From Gemmatimonas phototrophica (GTDB lineage: Bacteria; Latescibacterota; UBA2968; UBA8231), in NCBI GenBank assembly GCA_945861755.1, contig CAMAVQ010000005.1, positions 16,023 through 80,022 on the forward strand: 64,000 bases of DNA. The letters are read 5' to 3'. A program made the translations under genes and the position numbers. The notes beneath the pieces were generated by a model, which had not been told where the DNA came from, searched no databases, and saw only the letters and a program-made list of their open reading frames with translations. Shown here one piece after another: positions 28,186 to 36,105 of this stretch. Within the stretch, counting starts at the first letter, position 1. Each line of letters begins with the position of its first letter.

Positions 28186-29400
28186 ATGAGCGGATCACCT
28201 ATCGTCGTCCTCGACATCGGCACTGCCAAAGTCCTCTGCATGGTAGGCGAAATGCAGCCCGATGACCAATTAAAAATCCTGGGCATGGGTAGCAGCCCCT
28301 GCCGCGGTCTGCGCCGCAGTTCCATTATCGATATGCCCAAAGTGGTAGAAGCCATCTCGGCGGCGGTGGCTGAAGCCGGCCGGTCGGCGGGCTTGAAAAT
28401 TACCGGTGCGTATATGGGGGTGGCCGGCGAGAGCGTTTCGGTCCATACCAGCCGCAGTACGGTCGCCATTTCCGGCACCTCCACCCCCATCGACGACAGC
28501 GACGTTCAGCGCGGCCTGGCCGCCACCGAGCAGGCTTTGCCGGCGGGCAATTCCATCCTCCTCCACCGTTTTATCCAGAGCTATGCGGTGGACGGCGAAT
28601 ACGTCCAGAATCCCCTCTGGCTGCACGGCAATAAACTCGAGATCGAAACCCTCAGTATTCTCGCCTCCCGCCAGGCCTGCACCACCCTGCAACGCGCCGC
28701 CGAGGAGGCCGGGGTGGAGATCGCTGGCTTCATTCATGAGACCGTGGCTGCCTCGACTGCCCTCATTTCCCCGGACGAACGGGAAATGGGAATCGCTCTG
28801 CTGGATATCGGCGCGGGCACCTCTGATCTGGCTATCTTTCGCGGGCAACTGCGCCACCTGGCTGAGATCCCCTTTGGCGGGGACGATCTCACCAAGGACC
28901 TCTCGGTTGTTCTCAACATGTCACCGCGCGAAGCGGAACAACTCAAACAACTGCACGGTTATGTGTGTAGCCGTGCGGAGAAGGCCGACCAGAACATCAC
29001 CTTCAATACCACGGCCGGCCGGCCCCATACCATCAGTCAGCACCAACTCAAGGAAATCATCGAAGCCCGCCAGCAGGAGATCTTTGAGTTCGTGCGCCAG
29101 GAACTGGACCTCAACCGCTACGGGCAGAAGTTGGCCGCCGGCCTGATTCTCACCGGCGGCGGGGCAATGCTCGAGAACATCGCCCAGCTGGGCGAGGAGA
29201 TTCTCGGGATTCCGGTGCGGGTCGGTTCAGCGCAGGAGTTTTGCGCCACCGAAGGCTTCGGGGACCCTCAATACGCCACCGCCATCGGCCTGATCCGCTT
29301 TGCCCTCGACGAGGAGCATCAGGAGACCTCCCTGACCCCAGTCCCACAGTCGGGCAAGAAGTTGCTGGATAAACTGGCCCGCATTTTCAGCTTTATGTGA
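28186..29400 (+). CDS. ftsA: Cell division protein FtsA
   Basis: Actin-like protein that tethers FtsZ to the membrane. The 404-residue protein has the ATP-binding 'VLDIGTAKVLCMVGE', the 1C subdomain at about 80-165, 'ALLDIGAGTSDLAIF', 'IPFGGDDLTKDLSVVLN', 'LILTGGGAMLENI', and a C-terminal amphipathic membrane-targeting helix 'KKLLDKLARIFSFM'. The ATG at 28186 is chosen; an upstream TTG would add eleven residues. No ftsZ or mur genes are nearby, so ftsA is outside the usual dcw cluster here. Confidence 0.9.
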   Translation: MSGSPIVVLDIGTAKVLCMVGEMQPDDQLKILGMGSSPCRGLRRSSIIDMPKVVEAISAAVAEAGRSAGLKITGAYMGVAGESVSVHTSRSTVAISGTSTPIDDSDVQRGLAATEQALPAGNSILLHRFIQSYAVDGEYVQNPLWLHGNKLEIETLSILASRQACTTLQRAAEEAGVEIAGFIHETVAASTALISPDEREMGIALLDIGAGTSDLAIFRGQLRHLAEIPFGGDDLTKDLSVVLNMSPREAEQLKQLHGYVCSRAEKADQNITFNTTAGRPHTISQHQLKEIIEARQQEIFEFVRQELDLNRYGQKLAAGLILTGGGAMLENIAQLGEEILGIPVRVGSAQEFCATEGFGDPQYATAIGLIRFALDEEHQETSLTPVPQSGKKLLDKLARIFSFM

Positions 29401-29415
29401 CCGTCACTGGATGGT

Positions 29416-29445
29416 TTGACAGTCGAGGCCACACCCGTCTATATT
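29416..29445 (+). promoter_or_regulatory. Promoter of tRNA-Thr
   Basis: TTGACA (29416-29421), 18 bp, TATATT (29440-29445). The predicted start is about 20 nt before the mature tRNA. Confidence 0.72.
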
Positions 29446-29471
29446 TTTTGGCCTACCTACCCTCGGCTCCA

Positions 29472-29544
29472 GCCACCCTAGCTCAGTTGGTAGAGCAGCT
29501 CACTCGTAATGAGCAGGTCTCCGGTTCGATTCCGGAGGGTGGCT
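29472..29544 (+). tRNA. tRNA-Thr (anticodon CGU)
   Basis: A complete 73-nt cloverleaf. The acceptor stem GCCACCC pairs with GGGTGGC, the D-arm is GCTC/GAGC, the anticodon stem GCTCA/TGAGC has loop CTCGTAA (anticodon CGT, reading ACG), and the T-arm TCCGG/CCGGA has TTCGATT in the loop. CCA is not encoded. It is flanked by its own promoter and terminator. Confidence 0.97.
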
Positions 29545-29553
29545 CATAAAAAA

Positions 29554-29582
29554 GGCATCCGGCTGGCACCGGATGCCTTTTT
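29554..29582 (+). terminator. Rho-independent terminator after tRNA-Thr
   Basis: A perfect 9-bp stem, GGCATCCGG (29554-29562) with CCGGATGCC (29569-29577), has loop CTGGCA and is followed by five T residues. It lies 10 nt after the tRNA. Confidence 0.93.
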
Positions 29583-29665
29583 AAATGATCCTCCCAGGGT
29601 TGCCTGCTGAAGCCTCATTGATTTATTATTGAGACCATACTCCTTTGTTGGTCCAAGGATATGCG

Positions 29666-30028
29666 ATGGGTCTCAAATACCTGCTCTCACCTCAGGTAAT
29701 CTCCTGCATCATCATCCTGGGAATGCTGGTGCTTATCATCCGCTCCATCCTGCTCTATTCCCGCCATATGAGCGAGCTTCAGCCTCGCCTGACGCACCTA
29801 GACCGCGAGATCCGCAATCGGCTGGAGGGCATGGCCGATCGCAAGAACGCAGTAGCCAAATTGACCGCAATCGTGACGCCGCTGCAGGAAAACGAAGGCC
29901 TCCTTCGCTCATATTATGAGGACCTCAGAAACATCGAAGTCGGAGAAGAAAAGCGGGCTCTCGCCCAGCAGCAGGCTTCTGAGGCAGAGAAAAAGGTGCG
30001 GATTTCCCGCAAGAAGATGGGTATCTGA
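29666..30028 (+). CDS. Small membrane-anchored coiled-coil protein
   Basis: A 120-residue protein with one N-terminal membrane helix ('VISCIIILGMLVLIIRSIL') and a long charged helical tail with coiled-coil character up to the Lys/Arg-rich end 'KKVRISRKKMGI'. The ATG at 29666 has AAGGAT just upstream. No family is recognised. It stands alone after the tRNA gene and is convergent with the amidohydrolase gene. Confidence 0.68.
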   Translation: MGLKYLLSPQVISCIIILGMLVLIIRSILLYSRHMSELQPRLTHLDREIRNRLEGMADRKNAVAKLTAIVTPLQENEGLLRSYYEDLRNIEVGEEKRALAQQQASEAEKKVRISRKKMGI

Positions 30029-30034
30029 GGGGTC

Positions 30035-30874
30035 TCAGAGTCGATAAAATGCCTTTGCAGTATCCCAGAACAACTGCCGCTGTTCCGCGGCGCTGGCTCC
30101 CTTCACTGCCTCTTGAACCACCTCCAACCACCGCTGGTAACTGGCCGCCAGGGTACTCACCGGCCAGTCGCTGCCAAACATCAGCCGGCCAAAACCAAAA
30201 CAATCGATCACCTGGTCCAGATACGGACGCAGGTCCTCGGCCTTCCAGCTGGTCCAATCGGCCTCCGTCACCATGCCCGATACCTTGCACCACACATTGG
30301 GTAGCGCCGCCATTTCCCGCAACTGGGCCTTCCACGGGTCCATGATCCGGTCCTTGATGGCGGGCTTGCCGATATGGTCGAGGACAAAGTTCACCTCCGG
30401 GACCTGCCGCACTAGTTCGATGGCCGCCGCCAACTGGGGATGGAAGATGCAGACATCAAAAGTAAGGTCGAGCGGTGCCAACTTTCGCACCCCAGCCACA
30501 AACTCCGGCCGAGCGCAGAAGCGCACATCAGCTTCGCTCTGGATCAGCCGGCGGATGCCTTTAAGTTTGGGGTGCTTCCCCAGTTTTTCGAGGAATTCGT
30601 CCAGCCCCGCCTCTTCCACCGGTGCCCAGGCCACCACCCCGGCCACCGGCCCTTCGGCATCAGCCATGGACAGGATCCAGCGGGTTTCCTGGATGCCGAA
30701 AACAGGTTCGACTTCTGCCTGGACATGCACCGATTGGGTCACACCGGTGCCCTTGATCACCTCTTCGTAATCGCGCAAGATAAAATCGCGATCGAGGGCA
30801 GGCATTTGTTTGAGCCACTTGTAGTTGAAGCGACCGCGATCCCAAAGGTGGTGATGGGCATCGATGATTTCCAT
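30035..30874 (-). CDS. Amidohydrolase family 2 protein (lactonase-like)
   Basis: TIM-barrel metal-dependent hydrolase of the amidohydrolase-2 (COG3618) group, which includes L-fucono- and L-rhamnono-lactonases. The 279-residue protein has the metal motif 'IDAHHHLWD' at residues 4-12, 'LKGIRRLIQ', the core His in 'VNFVLDHIGKPAI', and the terminal metal Asp in 'LMFGSDWPVS'. AGGAGG precedes the ATG. It is divergent from the DUF420 gene. A second, less similar member lies at 51.8 kb. Confidence 0.87.
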   Translation of the reverse strand: MEIIDAHHHLWDRGRFNYKWLKQMPALDRDFILRDYEEVIKGTGVTQSVHVQAEVEPVFGIQETRWILSMADAEGPVAGVVAWAPVEEAGLDEFLEKLGKHPKLKGIRRLIQSEADVRFCARPEFVAGVRKLAPLDLTFDVCIFHPQLAAAIELVRQVPEVNFVLDHIGKPAIKDRIMDPWKAQLREMAALPNVWCKVSGMVTEADWTSWKAEDLRPYLDQVIDCFGFGRLMFGSDWPVSTLAASYQRWLEVVQEAVKGASAAEQRQLFWDTAKAFYRL

Positions 30875-30909
30875 TGGTGGACCTCCTACGCTGAAAGGTA
30901 TGTGTTCAC

Positions 30910-31344
30910 ATGAGTCCGGCCGACCTTCCCGTTCTCAACGCCAGCCTGAACACCCTCAGTTTCGTCCTCCTGATTCAAGGTTACCGCTGCATCCGGAGAA
31001 AGGATCGCGAGGGCCACCGGAAGTACATGCTCTGCGCCTTAGTTTCCTCGACGCTGTTCCTCGTCTCCTATCTGGTCTACCACTACCTAGTCGGCTCGGT
31101 TCCCTATCTCCGCCACGACTGGACCCGCCCCCTCTACTTCGCCATCCTCATCCCCCACGTGATCCTCGCCGCCGGCATGGGTCCCTTTATCATCGTCATG
31201 GTCTGGCGGGCCTGGCGCGCAGATTTTTCCCGCCACCGGCGCTTGGCCCGCTGGGTATGGCCGGTATGGATCTATGTCTCGGTCACCGGCGTGCTTGTCT
31301 ACCTGATGCTCTACCAGCTCAATCAGGCCTCCGGCCTGCGGTAG
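30910..31344 (+). CDS. DUF420 family membrane protein
   Basis: A 144-residue protein with four membrane helices. The stretch 'LPVLNASLNTLSFVLLIQGY', then 'RKYMLCALVSSTLFLVSYLV' and 'YHYLVG', is typical of DUF420 (YozB), a family often encoded near cytochrome oxidase and Sco genes. The conserved His residues on the helices suggest heme or copper handling, which is unproven. It is convergent with the ABC permease gene and overlaps its end by 22 bp. Confidence 0.85.
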   Translation: MSPADLPVLNASLNTLSFVLLIQGYRCIRRKDREGHRKYMLCALVSSTLFLVSYLVYHYLVGSVPYLRHDWTRPLYFAILIPHVILAAGMGPFIIVMVWRAWRADFSRHRRLARWVWPVWIYVSVTGVLVYLMLYQLNQASGLR

Positions 31345-32087
31345 ACGATCCACACCGCCACCGCCAGCATCAGCGCCCCCCAGCCGACGCTGACCATCAG
31401 TGCCTGGACGAAATCCGCGTCTGCCAGCAGGGGGCCCAGTTCCTGGTAGAAACATTTGCGGACCAAAACTTGGGCGTAAAACACCGGATTGCAGCGCATG
31501 GCAAAAGCCAGCCACTCCGACGCACCCTCCACCGGAAACAACGCCCCGGAGATCAACCAGAGCGGAATCATCACGACGCTCATAACCGCATGGTAGCCGG
31601 CCGTGCTGTCCATCAGCCAGGCGATGGCGAATCCCATGCCGGTGAAGCCTATGCCGATCAAGAAAAAAAGGACCAGCAGGTCGACGACCATGCCGGCCGT
31701 CAGCGGGATACCTGCCAGAGGGGCGAAGCAGAGAAAGATCACCGCCTGGACCATGGCGATGACGGTACCGCCGGCCACTTTACCCAACACCAGGCTGAGC
31801 CGGCTCACTGGGGCAACAAGCACCCCCTGCAGGAAACCGGCGTTGCGATCTTCGATGAGGGTGATGGTGGAGAAAATGGCGGCGAAGAGCATCAGCATCA
31901 ACACGATGCCGGGAAAAAAGAACTCGCGATACCCTGTTCCTTCACTGCCCATGCTGAAGCTCTGGGAAAAGCCAGCTCCCATGAAGAGCCAAAAGAGCAA
32001 GGGTTGGACCAGACTGCCGAAGAGCCTAACCGGCTGGCGCACGAAACGCAGCACTTCCCGATGCGCCAACACCCAGATACCAATCAC
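31323..32087 (-). CDS. ABC-2 type transporter permease
   Basis: A 254-residue, six-helix membrane component of an ABC-2 exporter, with the family region 'FFPGIVLMLMLFAAIFSTIT' and the late 'SGALFPVEGASEWLAFAMRC', which resembles the NodJ/DrrB loop. The ATPase gene overlaps its start by 4 bp, and the two form one exporter. The substrate is unknown; the neighbouring DUF420 gene suggests a possible link to cytochrome oxidase assembly. Confidence 0.88.
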   Translation of the reverse strand: MIGIWVLAHREVLRFVRQPVRLFGSLVQPLLFWLFMGAGFSQSFSMGSEGTGYREFFFPGIVLMLMLFAAIFSTITLIEDRNAGFLQGVLVAPVSRLSLVLGKVAGGTVIAMVQAVIFLCFAPLAGIPLTAGMVVDLLVLFFLIGIGFTGMGFAIAWLMDSTAGYHAVMSVVMIPLWLISGALFPVEGASEWLAFAMRCNPVFYAQVLVRKCFYQELGPLLADADFVQALMVSVGWGALMLAVAVWIVYRRPEA

Positions 32088-33046
32088 GCTTTCACCTCCT
32101 CGGCCTGCAGATGTTCGCCCGTCAGCTGGACGAAGACATCGTCTAACGAGGGATGGGCCAGGGAGAGTGACTTGATCCTTCCAGCGAATCGTTCCATCAG
32201 CGCGTCCAGACTGGTAGGGCCGGTCAGCGTCAGGCGCACTGACTGATCGACGAGCCGTGCTTCAAGGCCCAGAAAACTGCCTATTTCGCGGCCCAGGGTC
32301 TGGGGATCTTCCCCCCGGATCTGCAACACCTCGGTGCCAATATTCTGCTGCAAGCGCCCGGGAAGATCATAGGCCAAGAGCCGACCGCAGTGCAGGATGG
32401 CCACCCGGTCGCAGTCCGCAGCCTCTTCGAGCAGATGGGTGGTGAGCACCACCGTCATCGGTGCCTCGCGGCGCAGGAGCTCTACCTGGTGCCAGAATTC
32501 CCGCCTGGCCACCGGGTCCAGACCCGTGGTCGGCTCATCGAGAATGAGCAGCGGGGGCTGGGAGAGCAGGGCCCTGGCCAGCTCGACGCGGCGCGCCAGC
32601 CCCCCGGACAAGGCGCCGACCAGGGTGTTCCGTCTGTCAGCCAGCCCCAAGCGGTCTAACAACACGCGGGCCCGCTCTGCCAATAGGGCGCCGGGAATGC
32701 GGTACAACATGCCGGCGGCCCGCAGATTCTCCCATACCGTCATCTTGATGTCCAGTGCCGGCTTCTGAAAGACCACCCCGATCCGCCTTCTGACCTGATC
32801 TGCCTGCCTGTACACGTCCATGCCGCCAATAAACACGGTGCCTTGATCCGGCTTGAGTGCAGTCATCAGAATCCGCAAGAGCGTGGACTTCCCGCTGCCG
32901 TTGGGTCCCAACAGGGCGACTTTTTCGCCTGCCTGAACCTCCATACTGACCTCGATCAATGCTTGCTGGGGCACCGTGGTGCGAGTGCCCGGATAGGTGT
33001 GCGAAAGGCCGACTATTTCGATGATGGCTGAGCTGGGCAAAGGCAC
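32084..33046 (-). CDS. ABC transporter ATP-binding protein
   Basis: The 320-residue ATPase partner of the ABC-2 permease, with Walker A 'LLGPNGSGKSTLLRIL', signature 'LSGGLARRVELARALLSQP', Walker B 'LLILDEPTTGLDP', and an H-loop 'VVLTTHLLEEA'. The C-terminal extension of about 90 residues is of the CcmA/DrrA type. A GTG start is used. The signature reads LSGGL rather than LSGGQ, a mild change. Confidence 0.93.
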   Translation of the reverse strand: MPLPSSAIIEIVGLSHTYPGTRTTVPQQALIEVSMEVQAGEKVALLGPNGSGKSTLLRILMTALKPDQGTVFIGGMDVYRQADQVRRRIGVVFQKPALDIKMTVWENLRAAGMLYRIPGALLAERARVLLDRLGLADRRNTLVGALSGGLARRVELARALLSQPPLLILDEPTTGLDPVARREFWHQVELLRREAPMTVVLTTHLLEEAADCDRVAILHCGRLLAYDLPGRLQQNIGTEVLQIRGEDPQTLGREIGSFLGLEARLVDQSVRLTLTGPTSLDALMERFAGRIKSLSLAHPSLDDVFVQLTGEHLQAEEVKA

Positions 33047-33049
33047 CTC

Positions 33050-33077
33050 TTGGGAAAGGCAAGAGCTAGGGTATAAT
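33050..33077 (+). promoter_or_regulatory. Candidate promoter upstream of fliM
   Basis: TTGGGA (33050-33055), 16 bp, TATAAT (33072-33077). A second TATAAT at 33145-33150 has no recognisable -35 box. Confidence 0.35.
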
Positions 33078-33192
33078 TCGGTTCCTAATAACGGGATTAG
33101 CCATCCGAAGCGTCAAGGACCGTGCGGTGGACGGCGATTTGTAATATAATTCTATGATTGTTCCTACTTCTCTTCACCCCACCGCGCTGGCC

Positions 33193-34173
33193 ATGGCTGA
33201 CGAACTCTCAGACGGGGAAATCCAAGATCTGATATCGGTTGGTAAACGCCGCCCCCCATCGGCAGCCCAGAACACCGACCGGACGCCCCTGGGTTACGAT
33301 TTCAAGAGACCGCAGCACCTGAACAAGGACCAGTTGCGGTTGGTGGAGAACATCCACGAGCAGTTCGCCCGCCTCTTCTCTTCCTCCCTGGCCTCTTCGA
33401 TGAGGATGGTGGTGGATGCAGATCTGGCCTTCATCGACCAGATCATGTACAGCGAATTCGCCATGGCCCTGCCCAAACCCTGCTCTGCCTATAGTTTTAC
33501 CATGACGCCCTCCGGCCACCGGGCGGTCTTGTCCTTTGCCCCTTCGCTGCTGATGGCCCTCATTGACCGGGCCTTGGGCGGCAAAGGTTTGGGTGTTGCC
33601 GAAGAGGGACGGGCGCTGACCCAGATTGAGGTGGGCATCGTCAACAAATTGGCCAGCCGGGTGATTGCCAACATCGAAGCGGCCTGGGAAGCCCGAGCCC
33701 CTATCGAGATCACCGACCTGGTCCTCGAGACCAGTCCGGAATTCATTCAAGCTGCGGCGCCGGGAGAAGGAGTGGTGGTGGTCGCCATCGAAGCCAACGC
33801 CAACCGTTCCAGCGGCCTGGTGCAATTGTGTTACCCCCTCAGCGTGTTGGAGCCGCTGCTGCCCAAGCGGGTGAGCCACTTACCAGCCCGGGCCAAACAG
33901 ACCACGGCGCAGAAAAACCTCCAGACCCAGGCCCTTGGTAAAGTCAAGCTCTCTGTGGTCCTCCAGTTGGCCAAAGGCACCCTGTCGCTAACCGAGGTTG
34001 CCCAGTTGCGCCAGGGCGATACCGTCAAACTGGACACGGCGAAAAACGAACCCGCCGTGGTTATCATCGGCGACCGGCCCAAATTCCTCGGTCGTCCGGG
34101 CTTGCACCAGGGCCGGCGCGCGGTCCAGATCCTCAAAACCATTGACCCTCAGGAGGAGGACCTCTACCGCTGA
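33193..34173 (+). CDS. fliM: Flagellar motor switch protein FliM
   Basis: C-ring switch protein. The N-terminal 'LSDGEIQDLI' is the CheY-P-binding peptide. The middle CheC-like domain contains 'YDFKRPQHLNKDQLRLVENI' and 'ALIDRALGGKG', and the C-terminal SpoA domain contains 'KLSVVLQLAKGTLSLTEVAQL'. The ATG at 33193 is preferred because it gives the usual short N-terminus; ATG 33154 would add 13 residues. It is a lone flagellar gene, with no fliN or fliG beside it. The stand-alone response regulator at 27.5 kb could be its partner. Confidence 0.93.
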   Translation: MADELSDGEIQDLISVGKRRPPSAAQNTDRTPLGYDFKRPQHLNKDQLRLVENIHEQFARLFSSSLASSMRMVVDADLAFIDQIMYSEFAMALPKPCSAYSFTMTPSGHRAVLSFAPSLLMALIDRALGGKGLGVAEEGRALTQIEVGIVNKLASRVIANIEAAWEARAPIEITDLVLETSPEFIQAAAPGEGVVVVAIEANANRSSGLVQLCYPLSVLEPLLPKRVSHLPARAKQTTAQKNLQTQALGKVKLSVVLQLAKGTLSLTEVAQLRQGDTVKLDTAKNEPAVVIIGDRPKFLGRPGLHQGRRAVQILKTIDPQEEDLYR

Positions 34174-34279
34174 GGGGCCCTTCGGGCACGCAACACCATT
34201 CAGACACGGCTTTTCTCCTTTCCTGCCGATATATAAATAGAAGAATCAGCCGCATTCCCGGCGCCCGCCCCAATGGTGT

Positions 34280-34792
34280 ATGGACCCCTACTCTAATTTT
34301 GTCCAGCGTTTCCGCCTGATCCTGCCTTTCCTGATGCTCTGGTTCGGAGCCGGGATTGCCCTCGCGTGGTGGAATCCCCATCCCCGCCTGATGCTGACTG
34401 TAGCCCTGGGCATCAGCCTGGGTATCTTGCTGCTGGGACCCTATGCTGCCGCCGCACTCTACATGCTGCGCCTGCAGGATATCTGGCAGGGCCACCTGCG
34501 CTGGCCCCTCTGCCTGATTCCCCCGCTGTCAACGGTGTTGGTACTCGACCATTTTCTCGCCTTGTCGGCGCAACAGGTGGCCCTGGCCGGCGCTACTGCC
34601 CTGCTGGGAACGGTGATGGGACACGACGCCACCCTGGCGGTGTTGGAATTGAAGACGACTCCAGGTGCCCGGCTCGACCGCTGGATGGTGCTGCTCTTCC
34701 CGCTGACCATCGGCCTGGCGGTCCTGGGCGGCTACTGCAGTCTGGGATTCGGCACCGGTTCGTACCGCTTCCTCGCCGCGCTCCTCGGCTGA
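34280..34792 (+). CDS. Multi-pass membrane protein of unknown function
   Basis: A 170-residue protein with about five hydrophobic helices. No family is recognised. It ends 4 bp before the ARPP-1-like gene and is probably co-transcribed with it. Confidence 0.62.
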   Translation: MDPYSNFVQRFRLILPFLMLWFGAGIALAWWNPHPRLMLTVALGISLGILLLGPYAAAALYMLRLQDIWQGHLRWPLCLIPPLSTVLVLDHFLALSAQQVALAGATALLGTVMGHDATLAVLELKTTPGARLDRWMVLLFPLTIGLAVLGGYCSLGFGTGSYRFLAALLG

Positions 34793-34796
34793 AACT

Positions 34797-36011
34797 ATGC
34801 CTGCCTCGCTGACCAAACACCTCGAACAATGCCTGGAAGGGGTGGTGATTGGCCCCCCGCTTTTTGACCCCGCCGGACGCCACCCCTGCATGGTGGTTTA
34901 TCCGCTCTTCCCCAAACACCTCGGCCCTGACCCCACCACCACCATCACCCTGACCGAAGGCCTGAGCCGGGGCGTGCGCCTGCGGGACACCGGGCAGGTG
35001 GACCGCGTACACATGGAGAACCCCCTGGCCGCTTCCATCCTGGTGGGAGAATCCGAGGTGTTGATCGGCGAGACCCAGACCCGGGCCCTGCAGGTCAGCT
35101 GCCTGATCTCCCCTGGCCAGCGAGTCTCCCTGCCGGTCAATTGCATCGAGGAACGCCGGCTGACCGAGTACCAGGCCGAGTTCACCCAGGCCGATATCTG
35201 CCCGTGGAAGCTGCGCAGCTTCAAACTGGAGCAACTGTCCAGGCACGGAGAGACCCATCAACATCGGATTTGGGACCGGATCGAATCCTACCTGCAACAC
35301 GCCGAATCCTCTTCCCCCACGGCCGATCTGCGCGCCGTTTACGGCACCCATTCCTTTGAACTCAACGCCCTGCGCCATCGCTATCCCCTGCATCCGGGCC
35401 AGATCGGCGCTGCCTGTGCCCTAGGTCAGGACCTCTACCTGGAACTCTTCAACGCCCCCGAACTACTGGAAGACCGGTACGATCTACTGCTGAAAAGCGC
35501 CCTGGTCGAGGCCGTGGTCACCCCACAGGACCAGATATCCCCTCCCGGGGTGCTGCGGGCCTTCCTCGACCAGCTGCCCGCAGCCGGCCGGTCCAGCCGA
35601 TTGATTCAGACCGCCAGCCACCGGGGCAAGGGACGGTCGGCGGTGTTCACCGGCCAGGGTATCACCGGCATGGCGCTGATGGCCGACGAGGAGGTTGTCC
35701 ACCTCTGTGCCCACCTGCGCTGCTGGGGAAAGACCCAGCCTTTTCCGGTGGTGAAACCCCTGTTTGACCAGGCTTGCGCCGATTGGGGCGAAACCCCCTT
35801 TCTCGCACAACTAGCCCAGGACTACCACTTTAGAAGGCGGCGGTACCAGTCCTTCAAGGACCAGCTCGAACCCCTGACCCCAACCCTCCCGAAGGATGCG
35901 GGCAGTCGCCTTGCCATCCTCACCGAGGAGCTGGAACTTCGCGCTCCCCCTCCCCGTCCCCTGGCCCCAGCCCTCCACCATTTCTTCCTGCGATTATTCG
36001 AACGGCATTGA
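34797..36011 (+). CDS. ARPP-1-like protein
   Basis: A 404-residue soluble protein. Residues about 75-125 read 'ASILVGESEVLIGETQTRAL', then 'LISPGQRVSLPVNCIEERRL'. This fits the ARPP-1 pattern (an abundant Gly-Glu, GAxQ/TR and 'IPVxCxExGR' core), a domain described from ADP-ribosylglycohydrolase/rhodanese-phosphatase gene neighbourhoods. The middle has the usual 'IWDRIESYL' stretch. The second half (about 190-404) is not recognised. It is coupled to the upstream membrane-protein gene. Function is unknown; the family assignment comes from motif memory and needs a profile search. Confidence 0.6.
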   Translation: MPASLTKHLEQCLEGVVIGPPLFDPAGRHPCMVVYPLFPKHLGPDPTTTITLTEGLSRGVRLRDTGQVDRVHMENPLAASILVGESEVLIGETQTRALQVSCLISPGQRVSLPVNCIEERRLTEYQAEFTQADICPWKLRSFKLEQLSRHGETHQHRIWDRIESYLQHAESSSPTADLRAVYGTHSFELNALRHRYPLHPGQIGAACALGQDLYLELFNAPELLEDRYDLLLKSALVEAVVTPQDQISPPGVLRAFLDQLPAAGRSSRLIQTASHRGKGRSAVFTGQGITGMALMADEEVVHLCAHLRCWGKTQPFPVVKPLFDQACADWGETPFLAQLAQDYHFRRRRYQSFKDQLEPLTPTLPKDAGSRLAILTEELELRAPPPRPLAPALHHFFLRLFERH

Positions 36012-36018
36012 TCTCCTC

Positions 36019-36040
36019 GGCAGTGCTTGACAGCACTGCC
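36019..36040 (+). promoter_or_regulatory. Perfect dyad with the mltG -35 box as its loop
   Basis: GGCAGTGC (36019-36026) and GCACTGCC (36033-36040) are perfectly complementary, and the 6-nt loop between them is exactly TTGACA. It could be an operator or the end hairpin of the ARPP-1-like gene, but the T-tract is poor. Confidence 0.6.
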
Positions 36041-36055
36041 GTTCGCGTTTATATC
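36027..36055 (+). promoter_or_regulatory. Promoter of mltG
   Basis: TTGACA (36027-36032), 17 bp, TATATC (36050-36055), with an alternative TATCAT 2 bp further. It lies about 50 bp before the ATG. Confidence 0.7.
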
Positions 36056-36105
36056 ATAGACATTTACCCGAACGCGCCTCTCCCCGTCCTTGCCCTCAGG
36101 AGCCC

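Noticed and set aside
30864..32246. Plus-strand frame of 460 codons
   Set aside because: It runs over the DUF420 gene out of frame and then antisense to the ABC permease and ATPase, and has no domain pattern.
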